DNA of 64,000 nt from Pseudomonadota bacterium (GTDB lineage: Bacteria > Pseudomonadota > Gammaproteobacteria > Xanthomonadales > Xanthomonadaceae), in NCBI GenBank assembly GCA_023390905.1, contig JAEWBY010000080.1:1-64000 (forward strand), read 5' to 3'. Made by a program: the position numbers and the translations under genes. Positions 1 through 11,689 of the stretch are shown one piece after another. Each line of letters opens with the position of its first letter. The stretch's first letter is position 1. The notes below the pieces were generated by a model. That model made no database searches, was not told where the DNA came from, and was given only the letters and a program-made list of their open reading frames with translations.

Positions 1-15
1 GGGCGGGCGGGGGGG
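1..15 (+). other. G-quadruplex-capable G tract
   Basis: The window opens with four runs of three G separated by single bases (GGGCGGGCGGGGGGG), the minimal consensus for a parallel G-quadruplex on the plus strand. It lies 56 bases before the start of the first gene. Whether it folds or has a role is unknown, and the surrounding DNA is itself very GC-rich. Confidence 0.4.
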
Positions 16-70
16 TCCCGGCCCGGCCGCCCCGACACAACCGCCGTCCTCCATCCACACCGAGGTCCGC

Positions 71-907
71 ATGATCCGTACGCCGCTTCCGATGATGTGC
101 CTGTCGCTCGCACTGTTGATGCCACTGAGCGCCCTGGCCGATGATCACTGCACCCACAGCGCTCCGCGCCAGTTGAAGCTGGATCTGCAGGGCGCCAAGG
201 CGGTCGTGTTCGAAGTCGCTTCGCATGAGCTGGTGTTGAACGCGCGACCCGGCGCTGCCGGCGAACTGAGCGGACGCGCCTGCGCCGCCGAAGCCGAATG
301 GCTCGAGCAACTGACCGTCACCCAGCGTCGCCAGGGTGACAAGCTGGTGGTGAGCCTGGCGCGCGAGCAGGGCCATCGCGGCTGGTTCTCCGGCGACCAT
401 GCTCATATGCGCATGAGCGGCACTCTGCCTGACACCATGCCGGTGCAGATCAAGGTCGGCTCCGGTGAAGCGGAAATCGACGGTGCGCCGCTGGTCAGTG
501 TGGATGTGGGCTCCGGCGAGGCCCGGGTGAAGCGGACACGCGGGCTGGTGGCCGCCGATGTCGGCTCCGGCGAGATCGATATCGAGAATGCGGGCGCGCT
601 GAAGGTGATCGGCGTCAATTCCGGTGATGTGAGCGCGCGTGATGTCCGTGGCGAAGTGAGCGTCGGCCGCGTGGGTTCGGGCGAGTTCGATCTCGTCGGC
701 GCGCGCGGTCCGGTGCGCATCGGAGCCATCGGATCCGGCGCGGCGGACGTATCGCGCATCGACAGCGATGTCGAGGTCGAATCCATCGGCTCAGGACAGG
801 TCGAAGCGCGCGATATCCGTGGCAATCTGACGGTCAAATCGATCGGCAGCGGTTCGGCCGATCATTCCGGCATCGGTGGCCAGGTGCGGCTGCCGGCAGA
901 ACATTGA
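71..907 (+). CDS. Secreted DUF4097/DUF2807-like beta-solenoid protein
   Basis: This 278-residue protein starts with a signal peptide (hydrophobic residues 7-21, probable cleavage after Ala-Leu-Ala at 23), so it should be exported. After an N-terminal region with a few cysteines (27, 71), residues 128-278 contain eight rungs centred on GSG or NSG at about 130, 147, 165, 184, 202, 221, 240 and 259, a period of 17-19 residues. That pattern fits the right-handed beta-solenoid of the DUF4097/DUF2807 putative adhesin families. An RBS-like GAGG lies upstream. The next gene starts 11 bases after the stop, so the two are probably co-transcribed. The function is unknown; a surface or periplasmic structural role is inferred from the fold only. 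Confidence 0.75.
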   Translation: MIRTPLPMMCLSLALLMPLSALADDHCTHSAPRQLKLDLQGAKAVVFEVASHELVLNARPGAAGELSGRACAAEAEWLEQLTVTQRRQGDKLVVSLAREQGHRGWFSGDHAHMRMSGTLPDTMPVQIKVGSGEAEIDGAPLVSVDVGSGEARVKRTRGLVAADVGSGEIDIENAGALKVIGVNSGDVSARDVRGEVSVGRVGSGEFDLVGARGPVRIGAIGSGAADVSRIDSDVEVESIGSGQVEARDIRGNLTVKSIGSGSADHSGIGGQVRLPAEH

Positions 908-918
908 AAGGGGGGCAC

Positions 919-1446
919 ATGAAAGTCCACAACGTAGTGGCGGTGGCGGCGATGCTGGCGATGGTGGCGGCCTGCAAGCCGAGCACCACGATCGACACCG
1001 ACACCGGCAACATATCGGCCGGACTGGGCGGTGAACTGACTATCAAGGCAGCCGGCCAGCCCGATGCGCGGATCACCCGCGACGGGGAACTGTTCATTGA
1101 TGGCAAGCCGGTGGCGCTCGATGCGCCGCAGCGCGACCTCGTCAAGGCGTATTACGGCCAATTGCACGGCATCACCCAGACCGGCATCGCCATCGGCAAA
1201 CAGGGCACCCAACTGGCCGGCAAGGCGGTGGGCGCGGCCATCGGCGGTGTTCTGAGCGGCAACACCGAAGACATCGACGCCAAGGTCGAAGCCGAGGCGA
1301 AGAAGATCGAAGCCGAAGCGAAAAAAATCTGCACGCATCTCACCGGCCTGAAAGCCGCGCAGGACGAACTGGCCGCGCAGGTGCCGGCCTTCAAGCCTTA
1401 CGCGAACCTGGATCAGAGCGACATCGACGACTGCGGCAAGGATTGA
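919..1446 (+). CDS. DUF2884-like (YggN-type) lipoprotein
   Basis: The start chosen is ATG 919, because an AGGGGGG ribosome-binding site sits just before it; a TTG at 904 is also in frame. The 175-residue product has a short signal with a lipobox ending at Cys19, so it is probably a lipoprotein. Residues of the type ITRDGELFIDGKPVALD followed by a Gln-rich helix match the DUF2884/YggN family, in which a short beta motif precedes a long helix. The C-terminal half contains a Lys/Glu/Ala repeat (KVEAEAKKIEAEAKKI) that should form an amphipathic helix. The family's function is unknown. Its tight coupling to the preceding solenoid gene suggests a shared envelope role. Confidence 0.72.
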   Translation: MKVHNVVAVAAMLAMVAACKPSTTIDTDTGNISAGLGGELTIKAAGQPDARITRDGELFIDGKPVALDAPQRDLVKAYYGQLHGITQTGIAIGKQGTQLAGKAVGAAIGGVLSGNTEDIDAKVEAEAKKIEAEAKKICTHLTGLKAAQDELAAQVPAFKPYANLDQSDIDDCGKD

Positions 1447-1614
1447 ACGAGCATGGCGCGCCGCGGTGGAGCGGCGCGTCGCCGCTTTGAAGATCTCCAT
1501 CCGATGCGGGGTTCGGGACGCAACAACGCCGGCTAATGGATGGGAAAGCGCATCTGCGCATGCGGTTCCGCTGGTGCAGCCCGGCATCCGGGCAGTAGCA
1601 ATAGCATCGGGGAC

Positions 1615-3030
<1,416 letters not shown>

Positions 3031-3168
3031 CTGATGCTCCTGCGGACTAAAGGAAAGCGGTCGCGGCAAAGCGGCTGGCCCGGCCACGATACGCTGCGCA
3101 TCGTGAGCGCGGCCAGCTCCGGGCCGTGGAGCGGGCGCGAGTCGCATGCCCGGTTCGGGCCGGCAGCG

Positions 3169-3174
3169 TAGAAT
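3169..3174 (+). promoter_or_regulatory. Possible -10 element of purB
   Basis: A TAGAAT hexamer lies 28 bases before the purB ATG, inside the fumC-purB divergent region. I see no good -35 at the expected distance, so the call rests on the hexamer and its position. Confidence 0.35.
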
Positions 3175-3202
3175 GGCGCTCCCCTCGCCGCACGCCTGCC
3201 TC

Positions 3203-4570
3203 ATGTCGGAATCCGCCCTGCTCGCCCTGTCCCCGCTCGATGGCCGCTATGCCGGCAAGGTGGACGCGCTCCGCCCCATCTTCTCCGAATACGGCCTGAT
3301 CCGCGCACGCATCCAGGTGGAAATCGAATGGCTGCTGGCGCTGGCGGCCGAGCCGGGCATCGGTGAACTGTCGCCGTTCTCCGCGTCCGTAATCGCGCGC
3401 CTGCGCGGGCTGGTCGATGCGTTCTCGGTCACCGACGCCGCGCGCGTCAAGGAGATCGAACGCACCACCAACCATGACGTCAAGGCGGTCGAATATTTCA
3501 TCAAGGAGCGGCTCAAGGACGATGCCGAACTCGCGCCGGCGCTGGAATTCGTGCACTTCGCCTGCACTAGCGAAGACATCAACAACCTCAGCTACGGGCT
3601 GATGCTGGAACAGGCGCGCCGCGATGTGCTGCTGCCCACGCTCGATCGCGTGGCAGCCGAACTGCGCACGCTGGCGCACGCGCAGGCCGCCCAGCCGATG
3701 CTCTCGCGCACGCACGGGCAGACAGCCTCGCCGACCACCCTGGGCAAGGAAATGGCCAATGTCGTGGCGCGGCTGGAACGCCAGCGCCGGCAGATCGCCG
3801 CGGTGGAAATCACCGGCAAGATCAACGGTGCGGTCGGCAACTACAACGCGCACGTGGCGAGCTATCCGGAAGTGGACTGGCCGGCGTTCGCGCGGCGTTT
3901 CGTCGAAGGACTCGGGCTGGTCTTCAATCCATACACCACGCAGATCGAGCCGCATGACAACGTGGCCGAGATCGGTGATGCCGCGCGCCGCGCCAACATC
4001 ATCCTGATCGATCTGGCGCGCGATGTCTGGGGCTACATTTCGCTGGGTTATTTCAGGCAGAAACTGAAGGAAGGCGAAGTCGGCTCCTCGACCATGCCGC
4101 ACAAGGTCAATCCGATCGATTTCGAGAATGCCGAAGGCAACTTCGGCCTGGCCAATGCGTTGTTCGAACACTTCAGCGCCAAGTTGCCGATCAGCCGCTG
4201 GCAGCGTGATCTGACCGATTCCACCGTACTGCGCGCGCTCGGTACCGCGTTCGGGCACACGCAGGTCGCACTGGACTCGCTGCTCAAGGGCCTGGGCAAG
4301 CTCACCGTGGCGCCGGAGCGCCTGGATGCCGATCTCGATGCCGCATGGGAAGTGCTGGCCGAAGCCGTGCAGACGGTCATGCGCCGCCACGGCCTGCCCA
4401 ATCCCTATGAACAGCTCAAGGCGCTCACACGCGGCCAAGGCATCACGGAGGCGTCGATGCGCGAATTCATCGGCACGCTGGATCTGCCTACGAACGAAAA
4501 ACAACGCCTGCTCGACATGACGCCCGGAAGCTACGTCGGACTGGCCGAACTGCTGGCCCGCGCGATCTGA
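3203..4570 (+). CDS. purB: Adenylosuccinate lyase
   Basis: PurB acts twice in purine synthesis: it releases fumarate from SAICAR and from adenylosuccinate. The start at 3203 (MSESALLALSPLDGRYAGK) matches the usual N-terminus of the long gammaproteobacterial PurB and gives 455 residues, essentially the E. coli length. The superfamily signature GSSTMPHKVNPIDFENAEGN is intact, as are the TSEDINN and SRTHGQTASPTTLGKE segments that carry active-site residues. It is divergent from fumC. No regulator or other pur gene is nearby. Confidence 0.96.
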   Translation: MSESALLALSPLDGRYAGKVDALRPIFSEYGLIRARIQVEIEWLLALAAEPGIGELSPFSASVIARLRGLVDAFSVTDAARVKEIERTTNHDVKAVEYFIKERLKDDAELAPALEFVHFACTSEDINNLSYGLMLEQARRDVLLPTLDRVAAELRTLAHAQAAQPMLSRTHGQTASPTTLGKEMANVVARLERQRRQIAAVEITGKINGAVGNYNAHVASYPEVDWPAFARRFVEGLGLVFNPYTTQIEPHDNVAEIGDAARRANIILIDLARDVWGYISLGYFRQKLKEGEVGSSTMPHKVNPIDFENAEGNFGLANALFEHFSAKLPISRWQRDLTDSTVLRALGTAFGHTQVALDSLLKGLGKLTVAPERLDADLDAAWEVLAEAVQTVMRRHGLPNPYEQLKALTRGQGITEASMREFIGTLDLPTNEKQRLLDMTPGSYVGLAELLARAI

Positions 4571-4694
4571 GCCCGATGCAGCTTGCGCTGGATCAAGGTC
4601 GCGCCAGTGGGTGCGACCTACACTGAGGAAGTCCGTCGCGTGTGGACGGATTCCTCGCCAACGGCATAACGTCCCTGACCTCCCGCCATCGATC

Positions 4695-5090
4695 ATGCGC
4701 CTGCTGCTCAATCTCGATGTGCCCGATCTGGCGCGCGCCGAAGCGTTCTACGAGCGCGCATTCGGCTTGACCGTATCGCGTCGGTTCGGATCCGGTGTGA
4801 GCGAACTGGCCGGGGCGGACGTTCCCATCTATCTGCTGTGCAAGAACGCCGGCACGCCCGGCGCGGCCGGTTCCCTGCGCGACTATGCGCGCCACTGGTC
4901 GCCGCTGCATGTGGACGTGGTGGTCGAGGCGCTGGAGCCCGCACTGGCCCGGGCCCTGGCCGCCGGCGCCACGCAGGAAGGCGACATACGACAAGCCCCG
5001 TGGGGCCGCATCATCACACTGGCCGATCCATTCGGCCACGGCTGGTGCCTGCTGCAGTTCCTCGGTCGCGGTTACGACGAGATCACCTGA
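4695..5090 (+). CDS. VOC-superfamily (glyoxalase-like) protein
   Basis: The start at ATG 4695 gives a 131-residue protein with the two beta-alpha-beta-beta-beta modules of the vicinal oxygen chelate superfamily (LDVPDLARAEAFYERAFG at the N-terminus, LADPFGHGWCLLQF at the C-terminus). The family includes glyoxalase I, dioxygenases and antibiotic-binding proteins, and the sequence alone does not say which. No confident metal set of two His and two Glu can be named: His77 is present, but the usual N-terminal His is absent. The stop overlaps the next gene's start (TGATG), which points to translational coupling with the ribosomal oxygenase. Confidence 0.75.
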   Translation: MRLLLNLDVPDLARAEAFYERAFGLTVSRRFGSGVSELAGADVPIYLLCKNAGTPGAAGSLRDYARHWSPLHVDVVVEALEPALARALAAGATQEGDIRQAPWGRIITLADPFGHGWCLLQFLGRGYDEIT

Positions 5091-6340
5091 TGACCCGCAA
5101 GAAGACACCCACCGCACCGACCCGCCGCAAGGCCACCCCCAACCTGCCGATCGAGATCGATGCACGCGGCACGCTGCCGCTCGGCATGAGTGCCGCCGCG
5201 TTCATGCGCGATTACTGGCACAAGCGGCCCCTGCTGATCCGCAATGCGTTCCCGGATTTCGTCTCGCCGATCGAACCGGAGGATCTGGCCGGTCTGGCAT
5301 GCGAAGAAGGCGCGCTGTCGCGCATCGTGATGCATGACCGGGAGCGCGATGCCTGGACACTGCGCTCCGGTCCGTTCCGCGAAGAGGAATTCCCCGCGCT
5401 GCCGGATCACGACTGGACGGTGCTGGTGCAGGACGTGGACAAATGGGACCCGGACGTGCGCGCGCTGATGGCGCACTTCGACTTCCTGCCGCGCTGGCGC
5501 GTGGACGACATCATGATCAGCTTCGCGGCCACCGGCGGCTCGGTCGGCGCGCACATGGATCACTACGACGTGTTCCTCCTGCAGGCGCAAGGCCAGCGCC
5601 GCTGGCAGATCGATGCCAGCGAGAATCCGCCGCTGGACTTCCGCGATGATGTCGAGCTGAAGCTGCTCAGGCACTTCAACCCGACCCACGACTGGGTGCT
5701 CAATCCGGGCGACATGCTGTATCTGCCACCGAAGGTTCCGCACCACGGCATCGGCGTAAACCCCTGCCTGACCATTTCCGTCGGCATGCGCGCGCCCTCC
5801 TCGGCCGAACTGATCAGCGACTATCTCGACACGCTGGTGACCGATGCCGACGAAGCCATCCGCTACCACGATGAAGACCTGACCCCACCATCCGATCCGT
5901 ATGAAATCGATGCGGCCGCGATGGCGCGCGTCATCGAGGGCCTCAATGCGCTGCGCATGAACGATCCGGATCGGCTTGGCGACTGGTTTGGCCGCTTCAT
6001 CACCACGTATCGCGCCGCGGGTGATGTCGTGCCCTCCACCGAACCGCGGAAGCGGACTGAAGTGGAACATGACCTGCGCGCCGGTGCGGTGCTGTATCGC
6101 CATCCGTTCTCGCGCTTTGCCTGGCGCCGCGCACGCAGGGGAGCGACATTGTTCTGCAGCGGCATCGACCATACGATGCCCGTGGCCGACGCGCGATCGC
6201 TGGCGGCGGCGGAGGAACTGGACGCGGCCGCCTACGAGGCATTGTCCGAGGCCGGGCGCGACGCCGTGCTGGCGCTGATGGCGCAGGGCCATTACCAGCT
6301 GGGCCTGGCCGACGACGAGGAAGGAGAATCCACCGCATGA
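5090..6340 (+). CDS. roxA: Ribosomal protein uL16 arginine hydroxylase, JmjC/cupin type
   Basis: The product of 416 residues belongs to the YcfD/RoxA group of Fe(II)/2-oxoglutarate-dependent oxygenases; E. coli YcfD hydroxylates an arginine of ribosomal protein uL16 (L16). The cupin core shows the metal triad as His155-x-Asp157 (in SVGAHMDHYD) and His218 or His219 (in PPKVPHH). The WHKRPLLIRNA motif near residue 43 and a C-terminal winged-helix region fit the family. The start is the ATG that overlaps the VOC stop as TGATG, and the stop overlaps the following GNAT gene by four bases (ATGA). These three genes are therefore one tightly coupled operon. It is somewhat longer than E. coli YcfD (373), mainly at the N-terminus. 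Confidence 0.88.
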   Translation: MTRKKTPTAPTRRKATPNLPIEIDARGTLPLGMSAAAFMRDYWHKRPLLIRNAFPDFVSPIEPEDLAGLACEEGALSRIVMHDRERDAWTLRSGPFREEEFPALPDHDWTVLVQDVDKWDPDVRALMAHFDFLPRWRVDDIMISFAATGGSVGAHMDHYDVFLLQAQGQRRWQIDASENPPLDFRDDVELKLLRHFNPTHDWVLNPGDMLYLPPKVPHHGIGVNPCLTISVGMRAPSSAELISDYLDTLVTDADEAIRYHDEDLTPPSDPYEIDAAAMARVIEGLNALRMNDPDRLGDWFGRFITTYRAAGDVVPSTEPRKRTEVEHDLRAGAVLYRHPFSRFAWRRARRGATLFCSGIDHTMPVADARSLAAAEELDAAAYEALSEAGRDAVLALMAQGHYQLGLADDEEGESTA

Positions 6341-7245
6341 ACCCTGCCGCATTCCAGGTTGAAGCCATCGATTACCACGCCGGCCTGGAACAACTGCGCA
6401 GGGTCCGCGAGACTGTGTTCGTGCAGGAACAGCAGGTTCCCATCGAGGAAGAATGGGATGCGCTGGATCCACTGTGCCTGCACGTCATTGCGCGCGATGC
6501 CGAAGGACAGCCGATCGGCACGGGCCGGCTGACGCCGGAGCGCCGCATCGGGCGCATGGCCGTGCTGCGCCACTGGCGCGGGCGCGGCGTCGGTGACGCG
6601 CTGCTGGTCACGCTGATGGAACAGGCGCGCGCGCAGCGCTGGCCCGAAATCAGCCTCAACGCCCAGGTCAGTGCGCAGGCGTTCTACGCGCGCCACGGCT
6701 TCGTGCCGGTGGGCGATCGCTTTGTCGAGGCCGGCATCGATCACCAGGCGATGCGGCGCAGGCTGGATGGCGCGACCGCCATCGAGGATGCGCGCGCGGC
6801 GCGATCGATCCTCACCGCGCTGGCGCACCAGGCCCGGCGCTCGCTGACCATCTACAGCCGCGATCTCGATCCCGGCCTGTTCGACGCACCGGAGGTCCTC
6901 GAAGCGCTCAGGCGGGCCGCCACCGGCGCGCAGCCGTTCGAGATCCGGATCATCCTGCAGGACGTCGCGAGCCCCCAGCGGCAGCTCGCGCCCCTGCTCC
7001 CGCTGGCGCAACGGCTGCCCAGCGTGTTCCTGTTCCGCGCGGTGCAGGATCCGGTCGACCGCAACTATCCGTCGGCGTTCGTGGCGAACGACGCCGGCGG
7101 CTACTACTTCCGTCCACTGGGCCATCGCTTCGACGGCGAGGCCGATCTCGACGGCGCGGGCCGCGCACGGCAGTTGCGTGAAGAAGCCGGACGCATCTGG
7201 GAACGCGCGCGCCCGTGCACCGAACTGCGCGCACTCGGCATCTGA
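6337..7245 (+). CDS. GNAT N-acetyltransferase fused to a DUF7931-like domain
   Basis: Residues 1-145 are a compact GNAT acetyltransferase of the ElaA/YitI type: an N-terminal VRETVFVQEQQVP segment, the acetyl-CoA-binding loop RHWRGRGVGDAL, and NAQVSAQAFYARHGF. Residues 150-302 form a second domain beginning with a strand such as RRSLTIYSRDLDPGLFD, like the DUF7931 domain found in related bacteria. That strand resembles the first strand of phospholipase D-like folds, but I see no HKD motif. The substrate is unknown. The start overlaps the roxA stop by ATGA, so expression is linked to the ribosomal oxygenase. Confidence 0.8.
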   Translation: MNPAAFQVEAIDYHAGLEQLRRVRETVFVQEQQVPIEEEWDALDPLCLHVIARDAEGQPIGTGRLTPERRIGRMAVLRHWRGRGVGDALLVTLMEQARAQRWPEISLNAQVSAQAFYARHGFVPVGDRFVEAGIDHQAMRRRLDGATAIEDARAARSILTALAHQARRSLTIYSRDLDPGLFDAPEVLEALRRAATGAQPFEIRIILQDVASPQRQLAPLLPLAQRLPSVFLFRAVQDPVDRNYPSAFVANDAGGYYFRPLGHRFDGEADLDGAGRARQLREEAGRIWERARPCTELRALGI

Positions 7246-7342
7246 GAGGCTCGATATCACCAAACGCACGCCCGCACCGCATGTGCGGCCTGCGCCTGCG
7301 CCTTTAGTCCAATGCCTTTATGCCCTGTCCCCGCCTTGCGGG

Positions 7343-7348
7343 TATAAT
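7343..7348 (+). promoter_or_regulatory. Probable -10 element of the sucA-sucB-lpd operon
   Basis: A perfect TATAAT hexamer lies 105 bases before the sucA start, in the 208-base gap after the GNAT gene. The -35 region is poor (TTATGC-like at longer spacing), as would fit an activator-dependent or regulated promoter. Transcription from here would give a leader of about 100 bases. Confidence 0.5.
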
Positions 7349-7453
7349 TTCGAGGTTGTTCTGCGTCCTGTCGGGCGCGCTTCGATTACCGACCTGTTCC
7401 GGCAGGCCATCCCACGCATCCAACGCCCCTACCCACCGTACGCCATCGCCATC

Positions 7454-10288
<2,835 letters not shown>

Positions 10289-10345
10289 GCGCGACGTTCG
10301 CCACCACACAACAACAGCACGACTACAAAAAGGACGCCTCCACCC

Positions 10346-11569
10346 ATGGCCACCGAAGTCAAAGTTCCCGTTCTGCCCGAATCCGTCTCCGACGCCACCA
10401 TTGCCACCTGGCACAAGAAGGTCGGTGATGCGGTCAAGCGCGACGAGAACCTGCTGGATCTGGAAACCGACAAGGTCGTGCTGGAAGTGCCCTCGCCGGT
10501 CGACGGCGTGCTCAAGGAAATCAAGTTCAAGGAAGGCGACACCGTGACCAGCCAGCAGTTGCTGGCCGTGATCGAGGAAGGCGCAGCCGCTGCCGCCGCG
10601 CCCGCCGCCGAAGAAAAGAAGCCGGCCGCCGGTGCCGAGGAAGTGCAGCCCAAGGGCGCTGCCGCCAAGAGCGATGCCGCGGCCCCCTCGAGCACCAAGC
10701 CCGCGCCCGCCGCCGGCGTCGAATCGCTGCCGCCGGGTGCACGCTTCACCGCGGTCAGCCAGGGCATCGATCCGTCGCAGGTCGAAGGCACCGGCCGCCG
10801 CGGCGCGGTGACCAAGGAAGATCTGGTGAATTACGCCAGCGGCAAGACCTCCGGTGTCTCCGGCGGCGCACGCCCGGAAGAACGCGTGCCGATGACGCGC
10901 ATCCGCGCGCGCATCGCCGAGCGCCTGATGCAGTCCAAGAATTCCATCGCCATGCTCACCTCGTTCAACGAAGTGAACCTCGGCAAGGTCATGGCCATGC
11001 GCAAGGAACTGGGCGAACAGTTCGAGAAGGCCAACGGCATCAAGCTCGGCTTCATGAGCTTCTTCGCCAAGGCCGCGGCCAACGCGCTGCAGAAGTACCC
11101 GGTGATCAACGCCTCGGTCGACGGCAACGACATCATCTACCACGGCTATGCCGACATCTCGATCGCCGTGTCCACCGACAAGGGCCTGGTCACGCCGGTG
11201 TTGCGCAATGTCGAGCGCATGGGCTTTGGCGACATCGAAAAAGGCATCGCCGAATACGCCAAGAAGGCACGTGACGGCAAGCTCGGCCTGGAAGATCTGC
11301 AGGGCGGCACCTTCACCATCACCAATGGCGGCACGTTCGGTTCGCTGATGTCCACGCCGATCGTCAACCCGCCGCAGAGCGCGATCCTGGGCATGCACGC
11401 GATCAAGGAACGCGCCATCGTCGAGAACGGCCAGGTCATCGCCGCGCCGATGATGTACATCGCCCTTTCCTACGATCACCGCATCATCGACGGCAAGGAC
11501 GCGGTGCTGTTCCTGGTCGACATCAAGAACCAGCTGGAAAACCCGCACCGCATGCTGTTGGGCATGTAA
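10346..11569 (+). CDS. sucB: Dihydrolipoyl succinyltransferase, E2 of 2-oxoglutarate dehydrogenase
   Basis: SucB forms the core of the 2-oxoglutarate dehydrogenase complex and transfers the succinyl group to CoA. The 407 residues contain one N-terminal lipoyl domain with the lipoylated Lys43 in LETDKVVLEV. After this come an Ala/Pro/Lys-rich linker (about 75-125), a peripheral subunit-binding domain (about 130-167) with VEGTGRRGAVTKEDL, and a catalytic domain ending in SYDHRIIDG. His378 and Asp382 there are the active-site pair. A single lipoyl domain and SucA upstream distinguish it from the pyruvate dehydrogenase E2. Confidence 0.95.
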   Translation: MATEVKVPVLPESVSDATIATWHKKVGDAVKRDENLLDLETDKVVLEVPSPVDGVLKEIKFKEGDTVTSQQLLAVIEEGAAAAAAPAAEEKKPAAGAEEVQPKGAAAKSDAAAPSSTKPAPAAGVESLPPGARFTAVSQGIDPSQVEGTGRRGAVTKEDLVNYASGKTSGVSGGARPEERVPMTRIRARIAERLMQSKNSIAMLTSFNEVNLGKVMAMRKELGEQFEKANGIKLGFMSFFAKAAANALQKYPVINASVDGNDIIYHGYADISIAVSTDKGLVTPVLRNVERMGFGDIEKGIAEYAKKARDGKLGLEDLQGGTFTITNGGTFGSLMSTPIVNPPQSAILGMHAIKERAIVENGQVIAAPMMYIALSYDHRIIDGKDAVLFLVDIKNQLENPHRMLLGM

Positions 11570-11610
11570 TCCGCAGGAAACCGGAAACCGGCCGCGCGGC
11601 AAGCGCGCTC

Positions 11611-11645
11611 AATCGGAAATCGGAGTTCGACTCCGGTTTCCGATT
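11611..11645 (+). repeat. GATTTCCGG-type inverted repeat between sucB and lpd
   Basis: A 15-base arm (11611-11625) pairs at 14 of 15 positions with 11631-11645 around the loop TTCGA, giving a strong hairpin in the 120-base gap inside the operon. Further direct copies of the same GGTTTCCGATTTCCGG theme continue to about 11670. There is no T run, so it is more likely an mRNA-stabilising or attenuating stem than a terminator. It belongs to the same sequence family as the repeats at 13140-13270, 29832-29923 and 45120-45187. Confidence 0.7.
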
Positions 11646-11689
11646 TCCGGTTTCCGACTCCCGATTTCCGCATTGAAGGAATTGATCCA

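Noticed and set aside
904..918. TTG at 904 as the start of the DUF2884 lipoprotein
   Set aside because: The AGGGGGG ribosome-binding site is correctly placed for ATG 919, and the signal peptide begins there.
1457..1478. Hairpin CGCGCCGC / GCGGCGCG after the DUF2884 gene as a terminator
   Set aside because: The stem is plausible but is not followed by a T run, and self-complementary GC strings are common here.
7178..7453. An upstream start giving SucA 92 more residues
   Set aside because: The extra part overlaps the GNAT gene and the TATAAT promoter, and the family N-terminus begins at GTG 7454.
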